The notes under the pieces were generated by a model. That model did no database searches. It saw only the letters and a list, made by a program, of their open reading frames with translations, and was not told where the DNA came from. Positions 26,752 through 35,859 of a stretch of 64,000 nucleotides of DNA are shown here, piece after piece (position 1 is the stretch's first letter; every line of letters begins with the position of its first letter). Both the position numbers and the translations under genes were made by a program. Source of the stretch: Lacticaseibacillus porcinae (GTDB lineage: Bacteria > Bacillota > Bacilli > Lactobacillales > Lactobacillaceae); contig NZ_RHNS01000005.1 in NCBI RefSeq assembly GCF_003946305.1, positions 115,588 through 179,587 of the forward strand, given 5' to 3'.

Positions 26752-27598
26752 TGCAGCCTTAGTCCTTGAAGGCGGCGCCATGCGCGGACAATACACCGCC
26801 GGCGTGTTAGACTTTTTCATGCAACAAGGCATTCAATTTAAAACCGTCATCGGCGTTTCTGCTGGGGCCCTCAGCGGCACAAATTACATTTCTCATCAAC
26901 CAGGCCGCACCAATGCGGTCAATGTTCACCACCGCATGGATCGCAATTATATTTCCTTGCGCCGGGCGTTACGTCGCCAAGATATTATCAATTTGGATTA
27001 TTTATTTGAATCCCATGGCGGCGATTGGGAAGATTTTGACGAATTAACTTATCGCACCAGCCCAATGGAATTTGTGGTGGTGGCAACGTCAATGGTTAAA
27101 GGCCGCGCTGTATACTTCCACTCGCCACAAGGCCAAGACTTGGTCGCGAACTTGAAAGCTAGTTCAGCAATGCCGTTTATTTCTGCCCCGGCCTATACCG
27201 GCTACGGTTTATGTTTAGATGGCGGCGTCGCAGATTCGATCCCTTACGAATATGCCCAAGCCAACGGTTATGACAAAATCGTGGTGATCCGCACTCGCGA
27301 ACGCACCTACCGCAAAAACGCTACCAGCGCCGTGTTGCGTCGTGCTTATCAACAAGCCTTCAGCAATTATCCAGCATTTGTGGAAACGGCGATCGGCAGA
27401 CCAGAAATGTACAACCGCCAAGCCGAACAACTGCAACAACTTGAAGCAGCAGGCAAAACTTTCGTGATCGCGCCAGCGCAACCCGTCACTGTTGGTCGCT
27501 TGGAACGCGATACCGATAAATTAGAAGCCTTGCATGCGACAGGCTTGGCTGATGCTAAAGCACAATTGGCTACGATGCAAGCTTATCTCAATGCTTAA
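26741..27598 (+). CDS. Patatin-like phospholipase
   Basis: A 285-residue patatin-family hydrolase: oxyanion loop LVLEGGAMRGQYTAGVLDFF, nucleophile GVSAG near residue 42, and the catalytic Asp in CLDGGVADSIPY near residue 160, so the Ser-Asp dyad is intact. It resembles bacterial YjjU/RssA-type proteins of unknown lipid substrate. AGGAGG precedes the ATG, which lies inside the end of the HxlR gene. Confidence 0.9.
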   Translation: MLYNAALVLEGGAMRGQYTAGVLDFFMQQGIQFKTVIGVSAGALSGTNYISHQPGRTNAVNVHHRMDRNYISLRRALRRQDIINLDYLFESHGGDWEDFDELTYRTSPMEFVVVATSMVKGRAVYFHSPQGQDLVANLKASSAMPFISAPAYTGYGLCLDGGVADSIPYEYAQANGYDKIVVIRTRERTYRKNATSAVLRRAYQQAFSNYPAFVETAIGRPEMYNRQAEQLQQLEAAGKTFVIAPAQPVTVGRLERDTDKLEALHATGLADAKAQLATMQAYLNA

Positions 27599-27599
27599 C

Positions 27600-27638
27600 T
27601 AAAAGACCGACTGGAATCACCTTCCAGCCGGCCTTTTT
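27600..27638. terminator. Bidirectional terminator
   Basis: Stem GACCGACTGGAA / TTCCAGCCGGCC with 5-nt loop; five T on the plus strand, four on the minus. Confidence 0.88.
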
Positions 27639-27645
27639 GCGTTCA

Positions 27646-27747
27646 CTAACGATCTTGCTTCCGCACTTCATAAATGACCAATGCAATCACCCCAAGTATC
27701 CCGATCACTAACACACTCAACACGATCAGCATCACCCAAGATAACAT
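27646..27747 (-). CDS. Small membrane protein, 33 residues
   Basis: ATG at 27747 after AAGGGGGG encodes MLSWVMLIVLSVLVIGILGV, continuing ALVIYEVRKQDR: one strong membrane span with a short basic C-terminus. It is followed directly by a terminator. Too short for ordinary gene finders; the ribosome site and composition make it credible. Function unknown. Confidence 0.6.
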   Translation of the reverse strand: MLSWVMLIVLSVLVIGILGVIALVIYEVRKQDR

Positions 27748-28024
27748 CGCGATCCCCCCTTGTGTGAACGCACAGGTAGGATAACTTGGAACCTTCGATT
27801 TGGCAATTTTGAATGGAGATGTACGTTAAAAAAACGCGGTTGCTCACGCACACATTTGTGCAATTTCAGCGTCAATCATTCAATCACACATGCTAGAAAT
27901 GTTGATATCACAGGGCCAAGCGACACTCATCGATTTCCGGCGACGGATTTCTTCTCATCTGGCACTGACCGTGATAAAATCATTGTAAGGGCTTACAAAA
28001 ACATTTTTGAAAGGTGGTCATCCC
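27748..28024. promoter_or_regulatory. Control region of the HAD/MFS genes with palindrome
   Basis: TTCTCA (27952-27957), 17-bp spacer, TAAAAT (27975-27980), then a perfect palindrome TTGTAAGGGCTTACAA (27983-27998; GG centre) at the expected transcription start. This placement suits a repressor operator. The remaining 27748-27950 shows no gene. Confidence 0.55.
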
Positions 28025-28771
28025 ATGACAAAATCCGTCTGTGTGATCGATTTGGATAGTACCCATATCGCTCAAAAACTCTCCCATCAACCAACGGTCA
28101 TCACTTTGCTGCAGGCTAAAATGCAGGCTGGATTAAACGTTGTGGTTTGCACTGATCACAGTTTATCAACCAGTCGTCACTATTTAATGCGACTGGGCTT
28201 ACCAGACTCAGCGTTTGTGATCACCAACGGCGGTCAAACCGTTGAAACTGTCGGTGGGGATCTGGTGTTCAATCACACCTTGCCGCAGACTTATTACCAA
28301 CAAGTCGGCGAGTTTGCTGCAACTTTTGATTTAGAAACGATTTTATATGATCGCCATGACCAGATCCAACGCCTTGGTGAGCCATTGAATCCCGATTTCG
28401 ATTCAAAGGCCGTCGTATCTGCGGTGATCACTGGTGCCCCGCTCACGTTAAACACCAGTTGTGCAGCGTTGAATCAATCATTAGGCGATTCAAGTTATTT
28501 GATCCGCATCGCTGACGGTGCATTTGCGGTAAAACCGGTGTTAAATGATAAAGCAGTAGCCTTAAATGCGATCATGGCGCAACTTCCTGATCACGACGCG
28601 TTGACTGTACTTGGTGATGGGTTCTCAGTGATCCCAATGTTCGCCCAAGCGACACAAGCTGTTGGTTTACAACATGGTAGTCCACTGGCGTTGCGCCACG
28701 CGACTTGCGCTTTGAATGTTGATGATCTACAGGCGAGTGTCAAAACGCTAAATGACTTGTTGAGTGCCTAA
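28025..28771 (+). CDS. Cof-like HAD protein with degenerate active site
   Basis: A 248-residue protein with the Cof/YidA fold: motif I VIDLDST, motif II VVVCTD, motif III NDKAVALN, motif IV VLGDGFSVIPMF. In active Cof phosphatases motif IV is GDxxND; here the second Asp is replaced (GDGFSV), so metal binding and catalysis may be weak or lost. The start is the ATG after AAAGGTGG at 28025. It precedes an MFS permease gene and may form a unit with it. Confidence 0.78.
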   Translation: MTKSVCVIDLDSTHIAQKLSHQPTVITLLQAKMQAGLNVVVCTDHSLSTSRHYLMRLGLPDSAFVITNGGQTVETVGGDLVFNHTLPQTYYQQVGEFAATFDLETILYDRHDQIQRLGEPLNPDFDSKAVVSAVITGAPLTLNTSCAALNQSLGDSSYLIRIADGAFAVKPVLNDKAVALNAIMAQLPDHDALTVLGDGFSVIPMFAQATQAVGLQHGSPLALRHATCALNVDDLQASVKTLNDLLSA

Positions 28772-28778
28772 TGTCTTA

Positions 28779-28812
28779 CCGCCGCAATCACTGTGATCGC
28801 GGCGATTTTTAT
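28779..28812 (+). terminator. Terminator after the HAD gene
   Basis: Stem CGCCGCAATCAC / GTGATCGCGGCG followed by ATTTTTATTT. Confidence 0.78.
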
Positions 28813-28946
28813 TTCGAGAAGACACCGACGCTATTTGCAGATACAGGTCACGACCAAGATTGACCGCCATTGGTTTCAATCCTGACCTACTGATAGTTCG
28901 ATCGCATGTTAAAGTACACCCAATAACGATAAAAGGTGGCGATGAC

Positions 28947-30101
28947 ATGTCAAACGCACAACCAAGACTCACCCTGACTAGCATTTTAAGTTTATCTGCA
29001 GTCAGCGGTGTGTCCACGTTGATCACTGGGATCACTCCACAACTTCAGCACTCATTTCCAACGATTCCCACCACCTTGATTGAATGGTCGGTGACTTTGG
29101 CCAACTTAAGTGCGTTGATCACCTTAATGATCAATCCGATGCTGACGCAAAAGTTCGGTGTCCGGCGCGTCGTTGTCAGTGGGTTATTGATCAGCGGGAT
29201 CTTCGGCACTTTGCCGATCATCAACCTCAATTTTATTTGGTTGATGAGTTGTCGTGGATTGTTAGGTCTTGGAATCGGTCTATTTTCCCCGCATGCCATC
29301 AGTTTGATCGCTCACGTCTATCACGGTGACTTCAAAACCCGCTTAATGGGCTACCAAACTGGGATCTCAGCCTTAGGTAACGCTGTTTTAATGGCGATTG
29401 CTGGGATCCTCATCGCGTTGAGTTGGCAAGCAGTGTTTGGACTTTATCTCCTATTGTTGCCACTAGCGGTCCTTGCTTATCGTGTGATTCCATCAACCAC
29501 TACCACTTCAAGCGTTCCTCACCTGAAAGCGACGAAATTGCCGTATTTACAAATCACTCTTTGTGTATTAGCGTTTGTCACCTATTTAATCATTTGGGGC
29601 GTCCAGTTAAAGTTACCGGTTTTATTTGCCCAACATCGCATTGGCAACAGTCAACTCACCAATTGGACGCTTTCAGCAATGAATCTCGGTAGGTTGCTTG
29701 CCGGTTTAACCTTTGGTCGTGTGCATCGCAAACTTAGCAGCAATACGTTGACTTTAGGTTATCTCGGTGCAGCATTATCAGTATTAGTCATGTTGTTCAG
29801 CCAACAACCTGCCGTTGCCATCGGTGCCGCGATTTTCTTCAACTACATTTATTCTTATACTGGGCCTTATCTTGTTTGGCGCAGCAGCTTAAATCTCAGC
29901 GACCACTTGATCGACTTCGTCAGTAGCACCCTCACCATCGCCACGATCATCAGCGCTTTCTTTGCCCCAGTGGTGTGGAATTGGCTTGGAAAATTCGGAG
30001 CAGGAACTTTAGTTGAAAATGTGTTGTTGTGGATCGCGTTAAGTTTAACCGTCATCGGTGTCGGGACCTTGATCTTGACCAAGCGCAACGCTCGTGGATA
30101 A
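28947..30101 (+). CDS. MFS permease, CynX/NimT-like
   Basis: A 384-residue 12-span major facilitator. The first loop has NPMLTQKFGVRRVVVSG (MFS loop 2-3 signature) and helix 4 has LMSCRGLLGLGIGLF. The substrate is unknown; CynX-type members export small anions or nitroimidazole-like compounds. The start is the ATG at 28947 after AAAAGGTGG, inside a longer frame that lacks an upstream ribosome site. Confidence 0.85.
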   Translation: MSNAQPRLTLTSILSLSAVSGVSTLITGITPQLQHSFPTIPTTLIEWSVTLANLSALITLMINPMLTQKFGVRRVVVSGLLISGIFGTLPIINLNFIWLMSCRGLLGLGIGLFSPHAISLIAHVYHGDFKTRLMGYQTGISALGNAVLMAIAGILIALSWQAVFGLYLLLLPLAVLAYRVIPSTTTTSSVPHLKATKLPYLQITLCVLAFVTYLIIWGVQLKLPVLFAQHRIGNSQLTNWTLSAMNLGRLLAGLTFGRVHRKLSSNTLTLGYLGAALSVLVMLFSQQPAVAIGAAIFFNYIYSYTGPYLVWRSSLNLSDHLIDFVSSTLTIATIISAFFAPVVWNWLGKFGAGTLVENVLLWIALSLTVIGVGTLILTKRNARG

Positions 30102-30107
30102 CTTCAT

Positions 30108-30155
30108 AAAAAATAGCACCAGTCACGTGAGAAATCACATGACTGGTGCTGTTTT
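30108..30155. terminator. Bidirectional terminator between MFS and rpmE2
   Basis: Stem AGCACCAGTCACGTGA / TCACATGACTGGTGCT with GAAA loop; T-rich on both sides. Confidence 0.9.
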
Positions 30156-30161
30156 GTTTGA

Positions 30162-30410
30162 TTACTTGTTGAGACCGTATTTCTTGTTGAATCGATCCAC
30201 ACGACCGTCGGCTTTGTTGAACTTTTGCTTACCGGTGTAGAATGGGTGGGAATCGGAAGTCGTTTCAACACGGATCAATGGGTAAGTGTTACCGTCTTCC
30301 CATTCAACAGTTTCTGCGGAAGAAACAGTTGAGCGAGACAAGAACTTGAACCCAGTTGAAGAATCCATGAATACAACTTCGTGATAATCTGGATGGATAC
30401 CTTGCTTCAT
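30162..30410 (-). CDS. rpmE2: 50S ribosomal protein L31, type B (zinc-free)
   Basis: The 82-residue protein has the L31 pattern [20 protein letters not shown] and [11 protein letters not shown]. The four cysteines of the zinc-binding form are absent, so it is the C-minus type B paralogue. It has its own promoter and is convergent with the MFS gene. Confidence 0.97.
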   Translation of the reverse strand: MKQGIHPDYHEVVFMDSSTGFKFLSRSTVSSAETVEWEDGNTYPLIRVETTSDSHPFYTGKQKFNKADGRVDRFNKKYGLNK

Positions 30411-30479
30411 AGTGTTTTTCTCCTTTGCCCTAAGCCATTGCCTGACCTAGAGAGATATTTGTTTATAGTCAACCGCAAA

Positions 30480-30508
30480 ATTATAGCATGCCACAACAGC
30501 ATTTGCAA
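30480..30508 (-). promoter_or_regulatory. Promoter of rpmE2
   Basis: Minus strand TTGCAA, 17-bp spacer, TATAAT. Confidence 0.82.
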
Positions 30509-30513
30509 CCAAA

Positions 30514-31803
30514 TCAAACGTTCATTGGTTCATCAGCGTCGACGTCATCGATGATCTCCACATCTGCGCCTAAACCATGCAATTTCTGCACGACGCGATC
30601 ATAGCCGCGCAAAATGTGCCCCACATGCGTGATCGTGGTGTCGCCTTCTGCCATTAAGCCGGCGATCATCAAACAGGCCCCACCACGAATTTCTGTGGCA
30701 GCGACTTCTGTGCCTTGCAGTTTATCGGCATGATGTAAAATGATCACATCATTTTCAACGGTGATGTCTGCACCCATGCGGATCAGCTCTGGAACATGAC
30801 GGACGCGCTTAGGATAAAGCGTATCAACAATGATGCCTTCGCCTTGGGCTTTAAGCATCAGTGGTGTGATCGGTTGTTGCAAGTCAGTGGCAAAACCTGG
30901 ATATGGCATGGTTTTGATCTGCACCATCCGCAAGTCCCCTGATGGGTAGACGAAAATACTATCTTCGCCAACATCCATTACCACACCCATTTCTTCGAGT
31001 TTCGCTAAGAAAGAATCCAAGTGTTCCGAAATGATGTTTTTAACGTTGACGCCATCGCCCATTGCCGCAGCCATCGACAAATAAGTCCCGGCTTCGATGC
31101 GATCGGGAATAATGGTATGAGTGTTTTGGGCGTGTAATTCAGGGGTGCCTTCGATGCGGATGACATCAGTCCCAGCACCACGAATGGTCGCACCCATGTT
31201 ATTTAAATAAGTCGCCAAGTCGATGATTTCTGGTTCTTTGGCGGCATTTTCTAAAATGGTTTGGCCTTTGGCCGTGACCGCTGCCAAAATAATATTGATG
31301 GTCGCACCAACGGAAACCATATCTAAGTATATGCGAGCGCCATGGAGCCCTTCTTTAGGCGCATGGAGCACCATCGCCCCATGTTCATTGGTAACGGTGG
31401 CACCGAGGGCTTCAAACCCTTTGATATGTTGATCGATGGGACGGGGACCGATGTCATCGCCACCAGGTAAGGCGACGTTGGCACTGCCAAAACGGCCTAA
31501 CAGTGCGCCCATGAAATAATAAGATGCCCGCAAAGATTTAATTTTGCCTTCAGGTAATGGGACTTCTTTAATTTGAGTTGGATCAATGTGGAGCACGCAA
31601 TCTTTAAACGTTGAATGGACATTCATCGCTTCGAGAATGTCCATCAAGTTATACACATCTTGGATCTGAGGTACCGAATCAAGGGTCACAGGGGTGCGCG
31701 ACAAAATCGCCGCTGGGATCAAAGCGACTGTACTGTTTTTCGCCCCGCCGATAACCACCGAGCCCGAGAGCTTTTTGCCCCCGTGAATCAGCATTTTTTT
31801 CAT
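30514..31803 (-). CDS. murA: UDP-GlcNAc 1-carboxyvinyltransferase with Cys-to-Asp active site
   Basis: A 429-residue MurA, second Gram-positive paralogue type (MurZ/MurA2) by its place between pyrG and rpmE2. It makes enolpyruvyl-UDP-GlcNAc, the first committed peptidoglycan step. The catalytic loop reads [15 protein letters not shown]; in most MurA enzymes this is PGGCxIGxRP, with the Cys that fosfomycin alkylates. Here the codon is GAT (Asp). Other key residues are present ([18 protein letters not shown]). TGAGGAAT precedes the ATG. Confidence 0.95.
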   Translation of the reverse strand: MKKMLIHGGKKLSGSVVIGGAKNSTVALIPAAILSRTPVTLDSVPQIQDVYNLMDILEAMNVHSTFKDCVLHIDPTQIKEVPLPEGKIKSLRASYYFMGALLGRFGSANVALPGGDDIGPRPIDQHIKGFEALGATVTNEHGAMVLHAPKEGLHGARIYLDMVSVGATINIILAAVTAKGQTILENAAKEPEIIDLATYLNNMGATIRGAGTDVIRIEGTPELHAQNTHTIIPDRIEAGTYLSMAAAMGDGVNVKNIISEHLDSFLAKLEEMGVVMDVGEDSIFVYPSGDLRMVQIKTMPYPGFATDLQQPITPLMLKAQGEGIIVDTLYPKRVRHVPELIRMGADITVENDVIILHHADKLQGTEVAATEIRGGACLMIAGLMAEGDTTITHVGHILRGYDRVVQKLHGLGADVEIIDDVDADEPMNV

Positions 31804-32080
31804 GTCATTTATTCCTCACTCACGCGTTCACTAACAAACTGGCTGAAGCTGACCACATTTAAGCTTCATAACGTACTTTTTACGCTGATATCGTTCACTG
31901 GTAGGCGTCGGCACAAAGAAATTTATCCGCCGACAATTAAAACACATTCATCGTTTAATTCTAATGAAATCTCACCCAAAAAACAACCCGTGTTTCGCGA
32001 ATTCCTGCCGTTGCCTTGTTATATTAGAAAATCTTTCGCCTTCCCACAGCAATACCACAGGAAACTTTGACGAGCTGGGG

Positions 32081-32133
32081 CAGAAAATCGATCCACCTCT
32101 GGGATTCCAGCAAGCCGGTGGATCGATTTTCTG
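32081..32133. repeat. Long perfect hairpin in the murA-pyrG spacer
   Basis: 17-bp perfect arms (32081-32097 CAGAAAATCGATCCACC; 32117-32133) with a 19-nt loop that itself folds (CTGG GATT CCAG). No T-run follows on either strand. The spacer 31804-32327 otherwise shows AT-rich DNA and no gene. Confidence 0.6.
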
Positions 32134-32327
32134 ACTCACGCTCAGATTTCGTGGTGAAAACTGGGAAAACTGAAAAATTTAACGATCAACCATAGCGGTG
32201 ATCATAAAACATTACAATTTGTATCAGGTGATTATTTTGAAAATCCATCATTATTCATGAATCGCTGTCTGAGTTTTCAAATTTCTTCCCTTGACCATGT
32301 TCGTCGCCTATCACTGCGATTGTGGAA

Positions 32328-32510
32328 GCAAAATACCAGCAGCGGAGGTCATTGAGCGGCACATGGTGAGATTCATCTTGGCGGTTTACCACCTAGATGA
32401 ATCCGCAGGCTGAAATCCACTTGGCGACGAGCGTAGCGAGGCGTCCAAGTTAGTTCAGCCGAGGACCCTCACTTTGTGCCGCTCAATGACTGGAGCTGCT
32501 GGTATTTTGC
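32328..32510. repeat. Structured repeat family B, copy B2
   Basis: 183 bp. Outer arms GCAAAATACCAGCAGC / GCTGCTGGTATTTTGC share no sequence with the arms of the other copies. Inner hairpin ATTCATCTTGG / CCTAGATGAAT. Conserved core GACGAGCGTAGCGAGGCGTC and GAGGACCCTCACT. Confidence 0.88.
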
Positions 32511-32516
32511 TGGAAC

Positions 32517-32637
32517 GTCGAGTTTTGAGCAGCAACGTCGACACAGATAGCTACGCGTCATGAATCAAACCAAAGCCCGGTTCAATTCATGACGCTAGGC
32601 TATCTGGCCGACTAAGCCCGCTGCTCAAAGCTCTGGA
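32517..32637. repeat. Structured repeat family C, copy C2
   Basis: 121 bp, six bases after B2. Arms GAGTTTTGAGCAGC / GCTGCTCAAAGCTC; conserved CAACGTCGACACAGATAGCTA and GGCTATCTGGCCGAC; inner hairpin CGTCATGAATCAA / TTCAATTCATGACG. Confidence 0.85.
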
Positions 32638-32639
32638 GA

Positions 32640-32668
32640 CAAAAAAACCGAGGCACGAGGCCTCGGTC
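32640..32668 (-). terminator. Terminator of pyrG
   Basis: Minus-strand stem CCGAGGC / GCCTCGG with CTCG-type loop and seven T. Confidence 0.88.
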
Positions 32669-32678
32669 GGGTTATTGA

Positions 32679-34280
32679 TTATTTGAAATCGCCAGCAGCT
32701 TGGATGAAGGACTTGAAGAGACCTTCTGGCTTAGTTGGACGAGATTGGAATTCTGGATGGTATTGCGCGGCAACGAAGAACTTGTTCTTTGGCAATTCGA
32801 TGATTTCCATCAAACGGTTGTCAGGGGAAACACCGGAGAATACCATACCGTGTTGTTCCATAGCTTCGCGGTACTTCGTGTTGAATTCGTAACGGTGACG
32901 GTGACGCTTTTGAACTTCTGGTACGTTGTCGTAAGCCGTTGCGGCAACAGAACCTTCCTTGAGTTCGCAAGGATACAAGCCCAAACGTAAAGTCCCACCA
33001 AGGTTAGTGACATCAACTTGATCAGGCATCAACCAGATCACTGGGTTCTTAGAATCTGGATCGACTTCAGCAGTGGCTGCATCTTTGATGCCCAGCACGT
33101 TGCGAGCAAATTCGATGGAAGCCATTTGCATCCCTAAGCAAATGCCTAAGAATGGCACGTTGTTTTCACGGGCGTAACGGATCGCTGCGATCTTACCTTC
33201 AAGACCACGATCACCGAAACCACCAGGTACCAGGATCCCATCAGCATCGCCTAATAATTCTTGAACGTTGTCATCGTTAACATCTTCAGCTTGGAAAGTG
33301 GCGATTTCAACATCGGAATCCCAGTAGTAACCGGCATGCTTCAAGGCTTCAGAAACTGAAATGTAAGCATCCTTTAAAGCGACATACTTGCCGACCAAAG
33401 CAATTTTAACTTTGTGGTCAAGGTTTTGAACTTTATCCAACAAGTTGGTCCATTCAGTCATATCGGCAGTTGGAACATCTAAGCCGAAATGTTCGATGAC
33501 ACGTTGGTCCATGCCTTGGGCTTGCATGGCCAAAGGAATGGAGTACAAGGACTTGGCGTCGCGAGATTCGATGATGGAATCTTCTTTAACGTCAGTGAAC
33601 AAGGCGATCTTCTTCTTCATGCCTTCAGTGACAGGCTTTTCCGTCCGCAAGATCAACATGTTAGGCTGGATCCCAATGTTACGCAATTCCTTAACAGAGT
33701 GTTGCGTTGGCTTGGTCTTCATTTCACCAGCAGCACGCAAGTATGGGATCAAAGTGGCGTGAATGTAGTAGGTGTTTTCTGCACCAACATCATTTTTCAT
33801 TTGGCGAATGGCTTCCAAGAATGGTTGTGATTCGATATCACCAACCGTCCCACCGATTTCGGTGATGATGATGTCAGAGTCCGTGGTTTTGGCTGCGCGC
33901 ATGATCTTTTCTTTAAGCATGTTGGTGATATGCGGGATCACTTGCACAGTAGCGCCGAGGTATTCACCTTTGCGTTCTTTTTCCAAAACTTCGGAGTAGA
34001 TTTTCCCAGTCGTGACATTGGAGTACTTGTTCAAGTTAATGTCGATGAAGCGTTCATAGTGGCCAAGGTCAAGATCCGTTTCCGCACCATCGTCGGTAAC
34101 GAAGACTTCCCCGTGTTGGTATGGGTTCATCGTGCCTGGATCGACGTTGATGTAAGGATCAAATTTCTGGATCGTTACCTTCAAGCCGCGGTTCTTCAAC
34201 AGCCGTCCAAGACTAGCTGCGACGATCCCTTTGCCAAGTGAAGACACAACGCCACCGGTAACAAAAATATACTTGGTCAT
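32679..34280 (-). CDS. pyrG: CTP synthase
   Basis: A 533-residue two-domain enzyme: synthetase domain with [13 protein letters not shown] (P-loop variant) and a class I glutamine amidotransferase domain with the nucleophile in FLGICLGMQ and the His-Glu pair in [10 protein letters not shown]. It aminates UTP to CTP using glutamine. The gene carries an attenuator leader that suggests control by CTP. AAGGAG precedes the ATG. Confidence 0.98.
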   Translation of the reverse strand: MTKYIFVTGGVVSSLGKGIVAASLGRLLKNRGLKVTIQKFDPYINVDPGTMNPYQHGEVFVTDDGAETDLDLGHYERFIDINLNKYSNVTTGKIYSEVLEKERKGEYLGATVQVIPHITNMLKEKIMRAAKTTDSDIIITEIGGTVGDIESQPFLEAIRQMKNDVGAENTYYIHATLIPYLRAAGEMKTKPTQHSVKELRNIGIQPNMLILRTEKPVTEGMKKKIALFTDVKEDSIIESRDAKSLYSIPLAMQAQGMDQRVIEHFGLDVPTADMTEWTNLLDKVQNLDHKVKIALVGKYVALKDAYISVSEALKHAGYYWDSDVEIATFQAEDVNDDNVQELLGDADGILVPGGFGDRGLEGKIAAIRYARENNVPFLGICLGMQMASIEFARNVLGIKDAATAEVDPDSKNPVIWLMPDQVDVTNLGGTLRLGLYPCELKEGSVAATAYDNVPEVQKRHRHRYEFNTKYREAMEQHGMVFSGVSPDNRLMEIIELPKNKFFVAAQYHPEFQSRPTKPEGLFKSFIQAAGDFK

Positions 34281-34310
34281 GTGATAACTCCTTTTATTTT
34301 AATTGACGGG

Positions 34311-34389
34311 AAAAAACAAAAACAAGCTCCCCATCGTACGACAGGGAGCTTGTAACCGTTTTGGCTTTACGACGAATCGTAAAGCGCCC
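34311..34389 (-). promoter_or_regulatory. pyrG leader attenuator (reiterative-transcription type)
   Basis: The predicted transcript starts GGGCG at 34389. A first hairpin is GCTTTACGA / TCGTAAAGC (34384-34364); the terminator is ACAAGCTCCC / GGGGAGCTTGT (34353-34322) followed by TTTTTGTTTTTT. The C/U-rich 5' strand AGCTCCCT could pair with a 5' poly-G tail. This is the arrangement known for Bacillus subtilis pyrG, where low CTP causes extra G residues to be added at the 5' end and prevents termination. Confidence 0.75.
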
Positions 34390-34396
34390 AAGCAGT

Positions 34397-34425
34397 ATAA
34401 TAACTAAAATCCCTACTTACGTCAA
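34397..34425 (-). promoter_or_regulatory. Promoter of pyrG
   Basis: Minus strand TTGACG, 17-bp spacer, TATTAT, eight bases before the GGGC start. Confidence 0.8.
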
Positions 34426-34491
34426 GCGATATTGAAAATGAGTGCAAAGTTCTTTAGTGATTTTCATGATAGCAGTCAAATTTCCTGCGCA

Positions 34492-34526
34492 CAAAAAAAG
34501 ATCAAGCCTGAACTGCGGCTTGATCT
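34492..34526 (-). terminator. Terminator of rpoE
   Basis: Stem GATCAAGCC / GGCTTGATC followed on the minus strand by seven T. Confidence 0.88.
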
Positions 34527-34541
34527 CAAAATATCGTTGAT

Positions 34542-35132
34542 TTAGTTTTCGTCGTCAGAATCAGAATCCGTGTCGTCGTCTTCTTCATCGTCATCGTCGT
34601 CAGAGAATTCAGCCAATTGGCCTTCGATCCCATCAGGTAAGCTGTCTTCTTCGTCGTCGCCGTCTGCGTTGGCATCTTCGTCATCATCGAAGTCGTCAGC
34701 GGCATCATCATCAGCGTCGTCTTCAAAGTCATCATCTTCTGGATCGTCGTCGTTGTAGTCGATGACATCATCATCGTCACCAGCATCAGCTAAGAAGGCA
34801 TTGACCTTCTTACGCTTCTTGCGGCGCGGTGCGTCTTCTTCATCGTCATGTTGGTTAACTTCTTCGTCGACAGATTCGTATGGGTACCAAGCGCGCAGGC
34901 CCCAAACGTTATCGCCTAAAGAAATGAATGATCCGTTTTCGTTTAGATCCGTATAAAATTGCGGCAAACGATCACGGATCTCCTCGTCGGTTTTACCCAA
35001 GTAGGTTTGGATCTCGTTAACGATGTCCACAAAAGCCATCGTTTCGCCTTTTTCGTCGAGAATGGCGTGCGCCACCTCGATCATGGACAATTCTGATTTA
35101 ATCGCGTCGGCAAATACTTCGTCTAGTTTCAA
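34542..35132 (-). CDS. rpoE: RNA polymerase delta subunit
   Basis: A 196-residue protein with a folded HARE-HTH N-domain ([16 protein letters not shown] and [15 protein letters not shown]) and, from about residue 95, an extremely acidic disordered tail of Asp/Glu runs after one basic patch (RRKKRKK). Delta promotes recycling and promoter selectivity of RNA polymerase in Firmicutes. I use TTG at 35132, ten bases after AAAGGG, giving (M)KLDEVF; a GTG three codons upstream is too close to the ribosome site. Neighbouring pyrG is the conserved context. Confidence 0.93.
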   Translation of the reverse strand: MKLDEVFADAIKSELSMIEVAHAILDEKGETMAFVDIVNEIQTYLGKTDEEIRDRLPQFYTDLNENGSFISLGDNVWGLRAWYPYESVDEEVNQHDDEEDAPRRKKRKKVNAFLADAGDDDDVIDYNDDDPEDDDFEDDADDDAADDFDDDEDANADGDDEEDSLPDGIEGQLAEFSDDDDDEEDDDTDSDSDDEN

Positions 35133-35175
35133 CCGGTACACGCCCTTTCCACAGTCTATTCCAAATCATACCCGT

Positions 35176-35622
35176 TTAAGCATGAAAAAGCAATCGCATT
35201 CGATAATTTCCTAAGGCTTCACCATTAGCAAATAATTGATACTCGATATAAATTTCCCCGGCGAGCGGTTCGTCAGTGATCCGCACATCTAATCGTGGGG
35301 TGATCGTTTCTACCGGGATCATGCCATAAGGGGTGCGATATTGCGTCAAGATCCGCTTTTCATTGGCAAAATGCAGTTTCAATTGCATCTCGTCATTGCT
35401 GCCGCCGCGGCTGAGTTGCACATCCCCGTCGCCGCGGAGTTTCAACGTCACAGGATAGTCAGTGTGTTCTTCTTCGTTGATCTCACGATAGCGAATGTAA
35501 AGTGTGTCGTTAAGCTCGACGATGGTGCCAGGCTCGTTGAAGACATGTTCTTCGGTGTCCCCTTCTTGGGTGACGTAAGTTTCTAAGTGGATCGAAACTG
35601 GGATCCCGCGTGATAAGTCCAT
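35176..35622 (-). CDS. DUF1934 (YwiB-like) beta-barrel protein
   Basis: A 148-residue protein, all-beta by composition, with HLETYVTQEGDTEEH near the start and EIYIEYQLFANGEALGNYRMR at the end, the DUF1934 pattern (lipocalin-like fold). Function unknown. The ATG at 35622 follows AAAGGAAGG; the longer frame is not supported. It lies directly upstream of rpoE, as in related species. Confidence 0.78.
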   Translation of the reverse strand: MDLSRGIPVSIHLETYVTQEGDTEEHVFNEPGTIVELNDTLYIRYREINEEEHTDYPVTLKLRGDGDVQLSRGGSNDEMQLKLHFANEKRILTQYRTPYGMIPVETITPRLDVRITDEPLAGEIYIEYQLFANGEALGNYRMRLLFHA

Positions 35623-35859
35623 GCGATCCTTCCTTTCAATTGTTTTCAACCTATTATAACGCTCAACCAAAAACTTCACACTCTATTGTATAATGGAGTC
35701 ATAAAACTGGTTTGCCAACTGAAAGCCTCCGGGCTCCGACGGCGATAGCGTCACTGAAACAACAAGATGACACGTTATCAGTGTCACGGGAACATCGATG
35801 AATGCTGTCTCAATCAGACTCTTGAATATCTTGAAATCGATGGTCGACATCAGCGTAGC

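Noticed and set aside
31615..32070. 151-residue plus-strand frame starting inside murA
   Set aside because: Its first half is antisense to murA and the second half is AT-rich spacer; no ribosome site.
34570..34758. Poly-Ser frame opposite rpoE
   Set aside because: It is the complement of GAT/GAC/GAA runs coding the acidic tail of the delta subunit.
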